Positions 17,801 through 25,192 of a stretch of DNA of 51,708 bases are shown here, one piece after another. This DNA comes from Bacteroidales bacterium (lineage in GTDB: Bacteria; Bacteroidota; Bacteroidia; Bacteroidales; UBA7960). Position 1 is the first letter of the stretch. The number at the start of each line of letters is the position of its first letter. The stretch spans positions 1-51,708 of the forward strand of contig PWJC01000125.1 in assembly GCA_003560165.1 (NCBI GenBank). Reading direction: 5' to 3'. The position numbers and the translations under genes were made by a program. Below the pieces are notes generated by a model. The model was not told the origin of the DNA. It ran no database searches and was given only the letters and a program-made list of their open reading frames with translations.

Positions 17801-20800
17801 TCTGTTGAACAATACCGACAGCGGCTGCATCTTTGGGCAACACGGCTTCGACGGCAAAATCATCGACAAAGATCTGGAAGGTATCTGGTCCGGTAAAATC
17901 GGTGTACAGCCCTATATGGAATTCTCCGCTGTAGGGGGCCTGAAAAACGATCTCCTCCTTTACATAATCGAAGGTCCGGACATACACCCCGCCCAGTCTT
18001 TGGATTGCTGCTCCGGGTAAGGCTTCGTCCATCAGGTGAAGACTGAAATACTCTTCGGTATTGGTACCCCTGGTGGCCGTATAGAATTTGATGCGGTAAT
18101 ACCTGCCTTCTTCGAGGAAGAAACAATTGGTAATGGCCCAGTCGTCGGGATCTCCACCAAAACGATACATATTCAGGCTTTGGGGTCGTGAATATGCCTG
18201 GCCCGCAAGATTATTGAGGCGCCAGCCAGTAGACCCGGGGCTGTTCGAATGCAGACTCCAACCCAATTCCTCCAGGCTGTTTATTTCGTCAAAATTGGTA
18301 AAATAATTTTCAAGGGCCAGATCCACGCTGGTATTAACTATTTCGACAGTAAGGGTATCGTTTTCAGGGTTCTCATCGCCCGGAAGCTTTATGGTCAGTT
18401 CCAAACGGTAAATCCCATGGATATCCATGGGAGCCGAAAACTCATGTTCGCCCACTCCGCCGGGCTCCAGTGATCCCTCGTGCTGATGCAACAAAACATC
18501 TTCCCTGCCCGATCCCGGATGGATCACTCTGAGCTCTACCGGGAACTCTTCCTGGGGATTAAGGCCCCTGTTGGCATAGGTAACCCGGACCGGAGTTTCG
18601 TAAGAAAAATCACATCCCTCGGCTTCCACCACAATCCCTGTGGCAGCAAGGTCGGCATATACCATACGTTCGAGCGATACATTGTCGAGGTAAACAAAAC
18701 GGTGATCGGCCGGGCTGTATATATGAAAGGCAATAAAATAAGTGCCGTCTTCCGGGACTTCAAAAATCGACTGTCCTGATTCGTAGGCATCGGTTGCGAA
18801 ATTTTGCAGATCGATCAGTTCGGTATCAAATCCTCCGGGTTCGTCCGTACGGCCAAGCATCACCCGCATGGATTCGGGATATTCTTCGCCCCATGAGCGG
18901 TAGTCGAAACCGAGCCGGTAATGTTCGTTTTTAAGAAGATAGAAACAGGAAGTAATCAGCCAGTCGTCGGCATCTTCCATGGTTTCAACACCATCGTCGG
19001 CAGGATTGAGCGTTCCGTAGCGCATGGCATTGAACCCTTCACTGGCCCATTGGGATTCGGATGTGGCGAGCCTGAGCGCCCACGACGAAGCATTCTGGTT
19101 GGCATTGACCACACTCCAGTTAATGTCTTCGATAAAGGATATCCCTTCGAAACCGGTATGGAACGCATGTTCGCTTACCAGCCAGTTTTCAGAGACCACC
19201 TCCCTGGTATAGCTGTTGTTGGCCGGCAACTGGTCGCCCGGATAATTGACCGATGCACTGAAAAGGAATTCGAGCCCTACGGTAAGATCGGGAAAAACCT
19301 CCAGTATGGTATCGGTGCCGGCTCCCAAAAATCCGACCAATACCGTATCGGTTTGAAGCAAAAGCCCTTCCGGATCAGTCACCTCCCATGCAACATCAAT
19401 CTGGTTGGCATCCTGACGGCCCTTGTTGGCGAGCATGATCAGGGCAGGAGTATGGCTGCTGAAATGGCATCCGCCATCGAGGATCCTGGCATTGGTAATG
19501 GCCAGGTCAATATTCCGTTCGGCAATATCTGAAACCACCAGCGAAAAGGGCTGCCTTTTGTTTGTTTCATGGATCAGGTCGGCAATCTCCCCCTTGTGGC
19601 TCACCTCGATCAGGTACTCTCCGGGTTCGGGCAACTGAATTTCGATTTTTTCCACATTATCGACCAGGTTATCGCCCCGGGTGGCCGGAGCCGACGGATT
19701 GACGGGATCCAGCTTCCAGGGATAAAAAACCACTCCATCCGACAAACGGATCAGCCGGAGGTCAAGGTCATTCACCAGCATCGGGGTGCGGTCGTTCAGC
19801 GCCGGCTCGGGCGGTGTGCCCGGAACATCTGTCCACGAGAGGGTGGCGATCAGCGGAGATTGTCCTGTTGAATAAACCGTACGGCTGAATACCGGCACAA
19901 TGTCCTGCACCAGGTTTCTTTCCTCCACCAGGGTGGTGTTGCCCTTCCCGGGCAAAACACCTGCCGCCGCATCCATATCGGCGAGCCCCCAGCCGTGGCG
20001 ATAATCGGGACCGGGATAATCGCCGGCCTCGCGTGCGGTATGTATCATCAAGGCTTTCAGTGTGGCCGCCCTGAGTGTGTTGCCATACAAATATTTGTTC
20101 AGTTGTTGTATCAGCCCCAGTGAAGCGGTGACAGTGGGAGCGGCCATGGACGTACCTGTAAGGCCGGCATAGCTCGAATTACTGTCTACCCATGTAGACA
20201 ACAGGCTCTGCCCGTTGGCCACCACATCGGGTTTGATCCGGCCGTCGTCGGCAGGGCCGGTGCTGCTGAACTCGCTGAGCTCTACACTCTCCGGTCCGGT
20301 GTATTCTTCCACATCATGCACCGAACCCACGGTGATCACATTTTTCCCCAATACCAGGGTCGAAATGCAATCGTAGCCTTCGCTGCCTCCATCGGGTTCG
20401 CGGTAATTGGTCGATTTTACCCATATCCCAAGATCATGGTCGAACACATTGTGCTCCTCCCCTTCTTCCGGACCCGTATCCAGGCGGTCGTTTCCGGCAG
20501 CGTGTACCTGCAGGTAAAAAGGCGCCAGATAGGTGATTTCGTCACGTATCCGGGTTTCGTGGCTGTAAAAGCCGAATTTGTAATCGGTGACTTCACTCAC
20601 GCGGGTATCGCCATACCACCACCATTGGTTCAGGTGAAACAGCCAACCGGTGGGTCTGCCATACGAATGATTGGATAGGATGGCCCCGGCTGCAGCCGCC
20701 CCGGTCATTTCCGCCTCGTCGTTGTCAAAATCATAAACATGGAGCCGTGCAGCCGGTGCCATTCCCCTGGCATTGGCCACCAGACCGGCCGCCACCATGG

Positions 20801-21293
20801 TCCCGGCCACATGTGTGGCATGTCCGCTCATGATGGGGTCGCCGTCCATCTGCTGGGTCCTTCCGCCAAACTCCTGGTGGGTATGCCTGATCGAACCCCC
20901 GTCCCACACATTCAGGGTAATTCCTTCACCGTTGAGGTTCAGCTCCGAACCGCCTCCCGGCCAAAGCCGGTGGGTGTTCAGCGATCGGGCAGCAGACAGG
21001 TTGTAGGTCTGATAATACAGTGGGGAACCGGTTCTGTCGAACCCCATCAACCTGACTGTCAACAATGAATCTGCCATTACGGCCTTACCGGGCTGAAGCC
21101 GTTCAAAACGGGATACTCTTGCGCGATCGCGCTCCCAACGTGCCGAAGTCTCTACCCATAACCGGTGTAGGGCTTCCGTTCGGGCAAATTCCTCAACATG
21201 GACCGTATCGAAGTTTCCTGAGGCAGGTGCATCAACGGGCAACAGCAGCATCGCTGCAAACAGCAAGCCCGGTATTTTCAGGCGGCAGATCAT
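14802..21293 (-). CDS. Giant secreted S8 (subtilisin-like) protease with repeated adhesin-type domains and T9SS sorting tail
   Basis: This 2163-residue protein has an N-terminal signal peptide (ending PVDAPASG) and an S8 catalytic domain at about 115-435 with D131, H158 (GHATHVAGT), oxyanion N268 and S382 (GTSMAAP). A beta-rich P-domain-like region follows to about 600. From about 620 to 2060 two modules alternate: a CARDB-like segment (DLAATGIVVEAEGCDFSYET type, five copies) and a choice-of-anchor/cleaved-adhesin jelly roll marked by ADDWLxSxCF (five copies). The end is a type A T9SS sorting domain (TLYPNPAAETLHV, then SRGAYIVVV). It should cross the outer membrane and be released or attached at the surface, as gingipain-type proteases are. 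It stands alone, 72 bases upstream of surE, which has its own promoter. Confidence 0.92.
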   Translation of the reverse strand: MICRLKIPGLLFAAMLLLPVDAPASGNFDTVHVEEFARTEALHRLWVETSARWERDRARVSRFERLQPGKAVMADSLLTVRLMGFDRTGSPLYYQTYNLSAARSLNTHRLWPGGGSELNLNGEGITLNVWDGGSIRHTHQEFGGRTQQMDGDPIMSGHATHVAGTMVAAGLVANARGMAPAARLHVYDFDNDEAEMTGAAAAGAILSNHSYGRPTGWLFHLNQWWWYGDTRVSEVTDYKFGFYSHETRIRDEITYLAPFYLQVHAAGNDRLDTGPEEGEEHNVFDHDLGIWVKSTNYREPDGGSEGYDCISTLVLGKNVITVGSVHDVEEYTGPESVELSEFSSTGPADDGRIKPDVVANGQSLLSTWVDSNSSYAGLTGTSMAAPTVTASLGLIQQLNKYLYGNTLRAATLKALMIHTAREAGDYPGPDYRHGWGLADMDAAAGVLPGKGNTTLVEERNLVQDIVPVFSRTVYSTGQSPLIATLSWTDVPGTPPEPALNDRTPMLVNDLDLRLIRLSDGVVFYPWKLDPVNPSAPATRGDNLVDNVEKIEIQLPEPGEYLIEVSHKGEIADLIHETNKRQPFSLVVSDIAERNIDLAITNARILDGGCHFSSHTPALIMLANKGRQDANQIDVAWEVTDPEGLLLQTDTVLVGFLGAGTDTILEVFPDLTVGLEFLFSASVNYPGDQLPANNSYTREVVSENWLVSEHAFHTGFEGISFIEDINWSVVNANQNASSWALRLATSESQWASEGFNAMRYGTLNPADDGVETMEDADDWLITSCFYLLKNEHYRLGFDYRSWGEEYPESMRVMLGRTDEPGGFDTELIDLQNFATDAYESGQSIFEVPEDGTYFIAFHIYSPADHRFVYLDNVSLERMVYADLAATGIVVEAEGCDFSYETPVRVTYANRGLNPQEEFPVELRVIHPGSGREDVLLHQHEGSLEPGGVGEHEFSAPMDIHGIYRLELTIKLPGDENPENDTLTVEIVNTSVDLALENYFTNFDEINSLEELGWSLHSNSPGSTGWRLNNLAGQAYSRPQSLNMYRFGGDPDDWAITNCFFLEEGRYYRIKFYTATRGTNTEEYFSLHLMDEALPGAAIQRLGGVYVRTFDYVKEEIVFQAPYSGEFHIGLYTDFTGPDTFQIFVDDFAVEAVLPKDAAAVGIVQQTYGCGAFTSKTPVQVVIENKGFENLEEAGVELRIESQGRQSLLYSLQSEKTLALAERDTLQFHVDLSRLNTLYTLTAEVLAENDGDASNNFYSTRMRNTTVDLAAGQSYFNDFEMVDIDGHSDLVDPRTGWWYENTNEDYSSGGSPITWVMRKNAPFARSGEVSMRSGRSLENAADDWLFSNCFIMRENENYLLSFYYTGRTSSAEEKMSVYLGDAQTSEAMEQKVWHRTFRTGLDYRRGVAVVSPPADGIYYVGFHAHSEADQGWIYLDDFGMEKNHDVDISLDGIEVMADACQFDEYTPVRITYRNSGNKELSHPVTIAYEIVGPHGQPVVSAEEVIAGPMQVGQRDELEVLADMRSHGLYTINASARLPEGVIEAETANNTRSLEVFGTAMNPVAEDIYITFENFDNIDQTGWRVYDANADGYSWDLGVNFTTFAFSGNRVMYYSYNEHEGADDWLFSSCAHLESGKVYKAGFYYRVYDADYSERLHFGIADEPHPSSVIRMLDTKEEMVNYNYRKLSVAFTVEEDGQYYFAWHALSDQFRRYVFIDDFILKEAGETDGGVYSIEPLVHGCAYDDQTPMQAVVSNLGSGELPKGALELHISGPGGTQSLSLPTPRLGVKEQAEVHFVADLSHYGRYVLQYDLQIEGDQDRTANAGSFHLFAHRIALDRPGNWFVQNFASVLALRDLGWTIHNVNMDNRYWGLRVNDPSLARSGRNYLVYFMGNVVNDADDWVISGCYELEGGRQYKAAYFYRLGSGYHNIRLAMGAEPLPESMDLVVWEGSNMISRANDTYRHMGGLFEVAESGRYHFGIHQFSRAGQGSSLADDLVVIARPDIIPPDAAVEAGSEIVITALGTDSLRWFSDPGLNRQIGQGQQLTYAVGAETSLELYAAEVVYGIKGPADTLRLEVTVGTGTKPGVTPLTLYPNPAAETLHVLFPGNLHGTLRLQLLNLMGEELHSAEMTDAAPFTLDVSGLSRGAYIVVVQHSGGRLTARFIKL

Positions 21294-21527
21294 GATTATG
21301 GACTTTGGTAAATATAATAAAGCGACCGGGTACCCGAACAGGATATGAACGTATTCCGGCAGGAACTATCCCGGCACAAAACCATCCGGCAAGATACGAA
21401 ATTCCCCGCTGCATGGCAGGCATTTTTGCTGCCACCAGCCCAATGTGGCCCGGCAAGGGAGCTGTTTACACAAACGAACAGCGGGAATCGGGACTTAACG
21501 ATTTTTAACGAATGACAGATTGGCGGC

Positions 21528-21561
21528 TTTGCACAACCGGTACGTTTTTTGCTTACTTTTG
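21528..21561 (+). promoter_or_regulatory. Promoter of the YugP-type peptidase gene (TTTG-N22-TACTTTTG)
   Basis: TACTTTTG (21554-21561) matches TAnnTTTG, with TTTG (21528-21531) 22 bases upstream. The ATG at 21601 is 39 bases downstream. The other 230 bases of this intergenic stretch (21294-21527) hold only short repeats of CCGGCA and a weak TGGCAG/CTGCCA inverted repeat; no gene was seen. Confidence 0.6.
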
Positions 21562-21600
21562 CCAGACTCTGACAATGCAGTAAATAATTTTGTAACCACC

Positions 21601-22278
21601 ATGGAAATCTTCATCATTTTCGGGGTATTCATGCTCCTGAGTTGGATGGTGTCTTCGCGGCTCAAATCCCGTTTTGCAAAGTATTCCCGCATGCCCCTGC
21701 GCAGCGGTTTGACCGGTCGCGAGATATCAGAGAAGATGTTGCGTGAGAGCGGGGTGGAAAACGTCCGCGTGATCTCTACACCGGGCCGGCTTACCGACCA
21801 TTACAACCCCCTCGACCGCACCGTAAACCTCAGCCCCGGGGTATATAACGGCCGTAACGTGGCAGCCGCCGCCGTGGCCGCTCACGAATGTGGACATGCA
21901 GTTCAGCATGCACAGGCCTATGCCTTTTTGCAGTTGCGTTCGGCCCTGGTGCCGGTGATCAGTGTAAGTTCGAGGTATATGCAGTGGGTTTTGCTGGCAG
22001 GTATACTGACCGTGGAAGCCTTCCCCGGCATCCTCCTGGCAGGCATTGTCATGTTTGCCGCCACCACCCTGTTCAGTTTCGTTACCCTGCCGGTCGAATT
22101 TGATGCCACACGCCGGGCCCTTGCCTGGCTGACCGATACCGGCCTGACCGTTGGCGAGGAATACAGCAGCGCCAAAGATGCCCTCAAATGGGCCGCCCTT
22201 ACCTATGTGGTGGCAGCCCTGGCCTCACTGGCCACACTGGCTTATTACATCATGATCTTTCTTGGAAGGCGGAATTAG
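21601..22278 (+). CDS. YugP-type membrane zinc metallopeptidase
   Basis: Membrane peptidase of the Zn_peptidase_2 (YugP) family; substrates are not well known. Start at 21601 (MEIFIIFGVFMLL) gives 225 residues with a first helix right at the N-terminus, as in the family; a longer frame to 21520 overlaps the promoter. Zinc motif HECGH is at residues 95-99, preceded by the typical TDHYNPLDRTVNLSPGVYNG. Later features are a pair of helices (about 125-160), LPVEFDATRRAL and a C-terminal helix. It converges with maf. It has its own promoter and no ribosome binding site of note. Confidence 0.88.
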   Translation: MEIFIIFGVFMLLSWMVSSRLKSRFAKYSRMPLRSGLTGREISEKMLRESGVENVRVISTPGRLTDHYNPLDRTVNLSPGVYNGRNVAAAAVAAHECGHAVQHAQAYAFLQLRSALVPVISVSSRYMQWVLLAGILTVEAFPGILLAGIVMFAATTLFSFVTLPVEFDATRRALAWLTDTGLTVGEEYSSAKDALKWAALTYVVAALASLATLAYYIMIFLGRRN

Positions 22279-22317
22279 GGAACCTATCACCCGGGGCTTC
22301 CAACAGGAAAGTCCCGC

Positions 22318-22911
22318 TTAAGCCAGCAGTTCCCTTAATGCGGAATACACTTTGTGTACGGGCAGGCCCATCACATTGTGGTAAGACCCACTGATGCCGG
22401 TAATTCCCACATAGCCGATCCATTCCTGGATACCATAGGCCCCGGCCTTGTCGTAAGGCGCATACTGCGCAATGTAATAACGGATCTCTTCCTCGCTCAG
22501 ATGCCGGAAACTCACCCAGGAGTGGTCGTAAAAGGCCATTTCGCGGTCCTGATGGCGTATGCACACTCCCGTATATACCTCATGGGAAGAACCCGACAAG
22601 TCCGAGAGCATCCCGAAAGCATCGCCTGCTCCCCGCGGTTTGTTGATGATCCGGCCCTGGTGTACCACAATGGTGTCGGCCGTGATGATCACCACCTCCG
22701 GTAGCAAAAGTTCGTTCCCGAAACAATTCGCTTTTTCGCGGCTCAGTTGCAGCACCACCTCAGGGGGAGGCATCTCTTCGGTAAACTCTTCGGCGATTGG
22801 CCTGACCATGGTGCGGAAAGGGATGCCTGCCCCTGACAGCAGTGCGCTGCGACGGGGCGACTGCGAGGCCAGGATGATATCGTAATGCGTTAGCTTCTTT
22901 AGAAATTCCAT
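22318..22911 (-). CDS. Maf family nucleotide pyrophosphatase
   Basis: Maf proteins hydrolyse non-canonical or modified nucleoside triphosphates (dTTP/UTP or m7GTP types) and so sanitise the nucleotide pool. The 197-residue protein has the signature ASQSPRRSALLSGAG beginning at residue 16, then the central VVIITADTIVV with the catalytic aspartate, and DKAGAYGIQEW near the end. It is the last gene of the ccmF-DUF2520-kdsC-ubiA run, only 4 bases after the prenyltransferase stop. The subfamily (YhdE or YceF) was not settled; the E. coli YhdE type is more likely from the KAGAYGIQ motif. Confidence 0.9.
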   Translation of the reverse strand: MEFLKKLTHYDIILASQSPRRSALLSGAGIPFRTMVRPIAEEFTEEMPPPEVVLQLSREKANCFGNELLLPEVVIITADTIVVHQGRIINKPRGAGDAFGMLSDLSGSSHEVYTGVCIRHQDREMAFYDHSWVSFRHLSEEEIRYYIAQYAPYDKAGAYGIQEWIGYVGITGISGSYHNVMGLPVHKVYSALRELLA

Positions 22912-22915
22912 CGGA

Positions 22916-23845
22916 TCAAAAATAATAAAACAACAGACCTATCGACAATATCCCGGCCGCCATGGCCAGCTTGACTGCCCGCTGCAGCCGCCCGGGCCCG
23001 GCAGCGGGAAAAAGTCCGGCCAGCGCCAGGAACAGGTATATAAAGACTGACTGTACCGCAAGCAACAGATAGGCCGGCATCACCCACATTCCCTTGCCGG
23101 CAAGCAACCACTGGGCATAGCCCACACCGGCAATAAGCAAGCTTGTCCATACCAGGGCGAGCCGGCTGCTGAAGTGCATGCCCAGGCTTACGGGAATCGT
23201 ACGGCAACCGGCCCTGGCATCGCCTTTGATGTCTTCCATGTCTTTGATCAATTCTCTGAGCAGGCTGGTCATGGCCGCAAACAAGGCACAGGCCAGGGTA
23301 ATTTCCCATGCGAGGCCGGCTGAGGGCGGTTGAACTGGGGCTATGGCAAGGGCCGCCTGCATTTCGGCCTGCCAAACAACCAGCGGCACAAAACCCGACA
23401 GCAGGGCCACCAACACATTCCCGGCAAGGAAGATGCCTTTGTAACGCAAGCTGTAGATCCAACCGGCGAACACGAAAACAAGGAACATAAAAAAGAGAGG
23501 CCAATAGCTGATATTCAGCGAAATCCAGGCAGAAAGCCCCAGGGCAAGGGCATTGAGAAAGAAAAAAGGTAAGAGGGCGTCCTGCCTGTCCAGCTTGTTG
23601 CCCAGGACCATCTTTCCGGGCTTGTTGATGCGGTCGATGCGGATATCGTAGTAATCATTGATGGCATAACCAGCAGCAGCAACGCAGACCGAAGCCATCA
23701 CCAGCATGAAAAATCCTGTATGCGTCAATCCCTTTCCCGACAGTCCGGGATGGATCACTGCATACCGCAGCAGGGTTTGTGTCAGCACAATGAGCAACAG
23801 GTTGGGCCAGCGAAACAGCCTGAGATATGCATTCAGTTTATCCAT
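22916..23845 (-). CDS. UbiA-family prenyltransferase, geranylgeranylglycerol-phosphate geranylgeranyltransferase-like
   Basis: Membrane prenyltransferase that moves a polyprenyl group to an acceptor. The start at 23845 (MDKLNAYLRLFRWPN) gives 309 residues and avoids a long overlap with kdsC. Two aspartate-rich sites bind the magnesium-diphosphate: NDYYDIRID at residues 63-71 and DMEDIKGD at 202-209. About eight or nine helices are visible. In Bacteroidota this gene, between kdsC and maf, is usually annotated as a homologue of the archaeal enzyme that makes digeranylgeranylglyceryl phosphate. The true substrate is not proven; an ether lipid or a quinone precursor are both possible. It has a 14-base gap from kdsC and a 4-base gap to maf. 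Confidence 0.8.
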   Translation of the reverse strand: MDKLNAYLRLFRWPNLLLIVLTQTLLRYAVIHPGLSGKGLTHTGFFMLVMASVCVAAAGYAINDYYDIRIDRINKPGKMVLGNKLDRQDALLPFFFLNALALGLSAWISLNISYWPLFFMFLVFVFAGWIYSLRYKGIFLAGNVLVALLSGFVPLVVWQAEMQAALAIAPVQPPSAGLAWEITLACALFAAMTSLLRELIKDMEDIKGDARAGCRTIPVSLGMHFSSRLALVWTSLLIAGVGYAQWLLAGKGMWVMPAYLLLAVQSVFIYLFLALAGLFPAAGPGRLQRAVKLAMAAGILSIGLLFYYF

Positions 23846-23859
23846 CACAAGAACTGTTC

Positions 23860-24381
23860 CTACCAGCGAAAACCATCGTGGTCGAACCAGGTGCCCTGCA
23901 CCTTCATCACCTGCTCGATCACATCTCGCACACAACCTGCCCCGCCAGGGTATGAAGATATGTATTTTGAAATGGACTTGATCTCCTCCACCGCATCTGC
24001 CGGACATGCCGGGACCCCCACCTTGCACATCACTTCGTAGTCGGGGATGTCGTCGCCCATATACAGTACCTGTTCGGGGTCAATCCCATTTTCTTCCATC
24101 AGACGATCGAACAATTTGACCTTATGTGCAATGCCAAGATGGATGTCGGCAATACCCAAAAGGGAAAACCGGCCCCTGACGGCTTCACAGCTGCCGCCCG
24201 AAATGATCATGATACGGTACCCTTTCCTCACGGCCAGTTGCAGGGCATACCCATCCTTTACGTTCATGCTGCGCAACATATCGCCCTGAGAGGTCAGCTG
24301 CACGATGCCGTTGGTCATTACCCCATCTACGTCAAACAGAAAGGTTTTGATACCGGAAAGCATTTGTTTGTAGTTGCTCAT
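23860..24381 (-). CDS. kdsC: KdsC-type HAD phosphatase (KDO 8-phosphate phosphatase)
   Basis: Removes phosphate from 3-deoxy-D-manno-octulosonate 8-phosphate in KDO synthesis for lipopolysaccharide. The 173-residue protein has HAD motif I DVDGVMTNG (D17 nucleophile, D19), motif II IIISGG, a conserved lysine around KVKLF, and motif III YMGDDIPD. This is the small cap-less type that forms tetramers. It is 6 bases after the DUF2520 gene and 14 before the prenyltransferase. Together with lpxB it confirms lipopolysaccharide synthesis. Confidence 0.9.
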   Translation of the reverse strand: MSNYKQMLSGIKTFLFDVDGVMTNGIVQLTSQGDMLRSMNVKDGYALQLAVRKGYRIMIISGGSCEAVRGRFSLLGIADIHLGIAHKVKLFDRLMEENGIDPEQVLYMGDDIPDYEVMCKVGVPACPADAVEEIKSISKYISSYPGGAGCVRDVIEQVMKVQGTWFDHDGFRW

Positions 24382-24387
24382 GGAAAA

Positions 24388-25185
24388 TCAGGATTTTTGA
24401 TTGCCGGGCTCATGACAGGCCCCGATGATGCTTTGGCTGAGTAAGTTATACAATTTGCGGTATCCTGGGCGGCCGGCAAGCAAGCGGTTGTGTGCTTCCA
24501 GGACTCTGGTATTGTTTCTGCTGGCCGGGCCGGTCTGTACCTGATGGGGAGCGGCCGTCATTACCTTGAGCGCGGTCTCCATGATCAACGGCCTGAGCAA
24601 TTCAAAGTCCAGGTCCTCTTCCTGCATGAGCTGCTCAGCCACATGGTACATATGGTTGACGAAATTGCAGGCAAACACAGCCGCCACATGCAAGCGTTTC
24701 CTCTTGGGAGAAGGCACGTGCACCACGTGTTTGCTTAGACGGGAGGCCGTTTGTCCGAGCAGCATCAGATCCTGTTCGTTTTCGGCCTCCAGGCATATGG
24801 GCACGTTTGAAAGATCAACATCCACCTCCCTGGAGAATGTCTGCAGGGGATAAAAGACACCCGCCCTGGAGCTTCCCTGCAGGAGCTCAGACATGCCCGT
24901 GGTTCCGGATGTATGCACCAGCAAACTGCCAGGCAGGGGAAAGCCGGCTGCCAGTCCGGAAATGGCATCGTCGGTAACGGCCATCAAATACAGTCCGGCA
25001 CCCGGCAACAGGTCGTGGATGTTGCTTGTGGCCGGGCACCCGAGATTGCCGGCCAGGGTCCGGGCCGACGACAGCCTCCGGCTATATACCTGCAATACAC
25101 GGATGCCTGCATCCGAAAGGGCTTTCCCAAGATGGGTGGCAACATTGCCGGCACCCAATATGACTACGCCGTTTATTTTCTCCAT
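24388..25185 (-). CDS. Rossmann-fold and DUF2520 domain protein
   Basis: Predicted NAD(P)-binding oxidoreductase-like protein of unknown substrate. Start at 25185 (MEKINGVVILGAG) gives 265 residues; the longer frame overlaps the end of ccmF. The dinucleotide-binding motif GAGNVATHLG is at residues 11-20, with VHTSGTTGMSEL in the middle, followed by a helical DUF2520 half containing AAVFACNFVNHMYHVAEQL. The family resembles 6-phosphogluconate/ketopantoate-type dehydrogenases in fold. It follows ccmF by 7 bases and precedes kdsC by 6, so it is in the same transcript. Confidence 0.85.
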   Translation of the reverse strand: MEKINGVVILGAGNVATHLGKALSDAGIRVLQVYSRRLSSARTLAGNLGCPATSNIHDLLPGAGLYLMAVTDDAISGLAAGFPLPGSLLVHTSGTTGMSELLQGSSRAGVFYPLQTFSREVDVDLSNVPICLEAENEQDLMLLGQTASRLSKHVVHVPSPKRKRLHVAAVFACNFVNHMYHVAEQLMQEEDLDFELLRPLIMETALKVMTAAPHQVQTGPASRNNTRVLEAHNRLLAGRPGYRKLYNLLSQSIIGACHEPGNQKS

Positions 25186-25192
25186 GGCAGCT

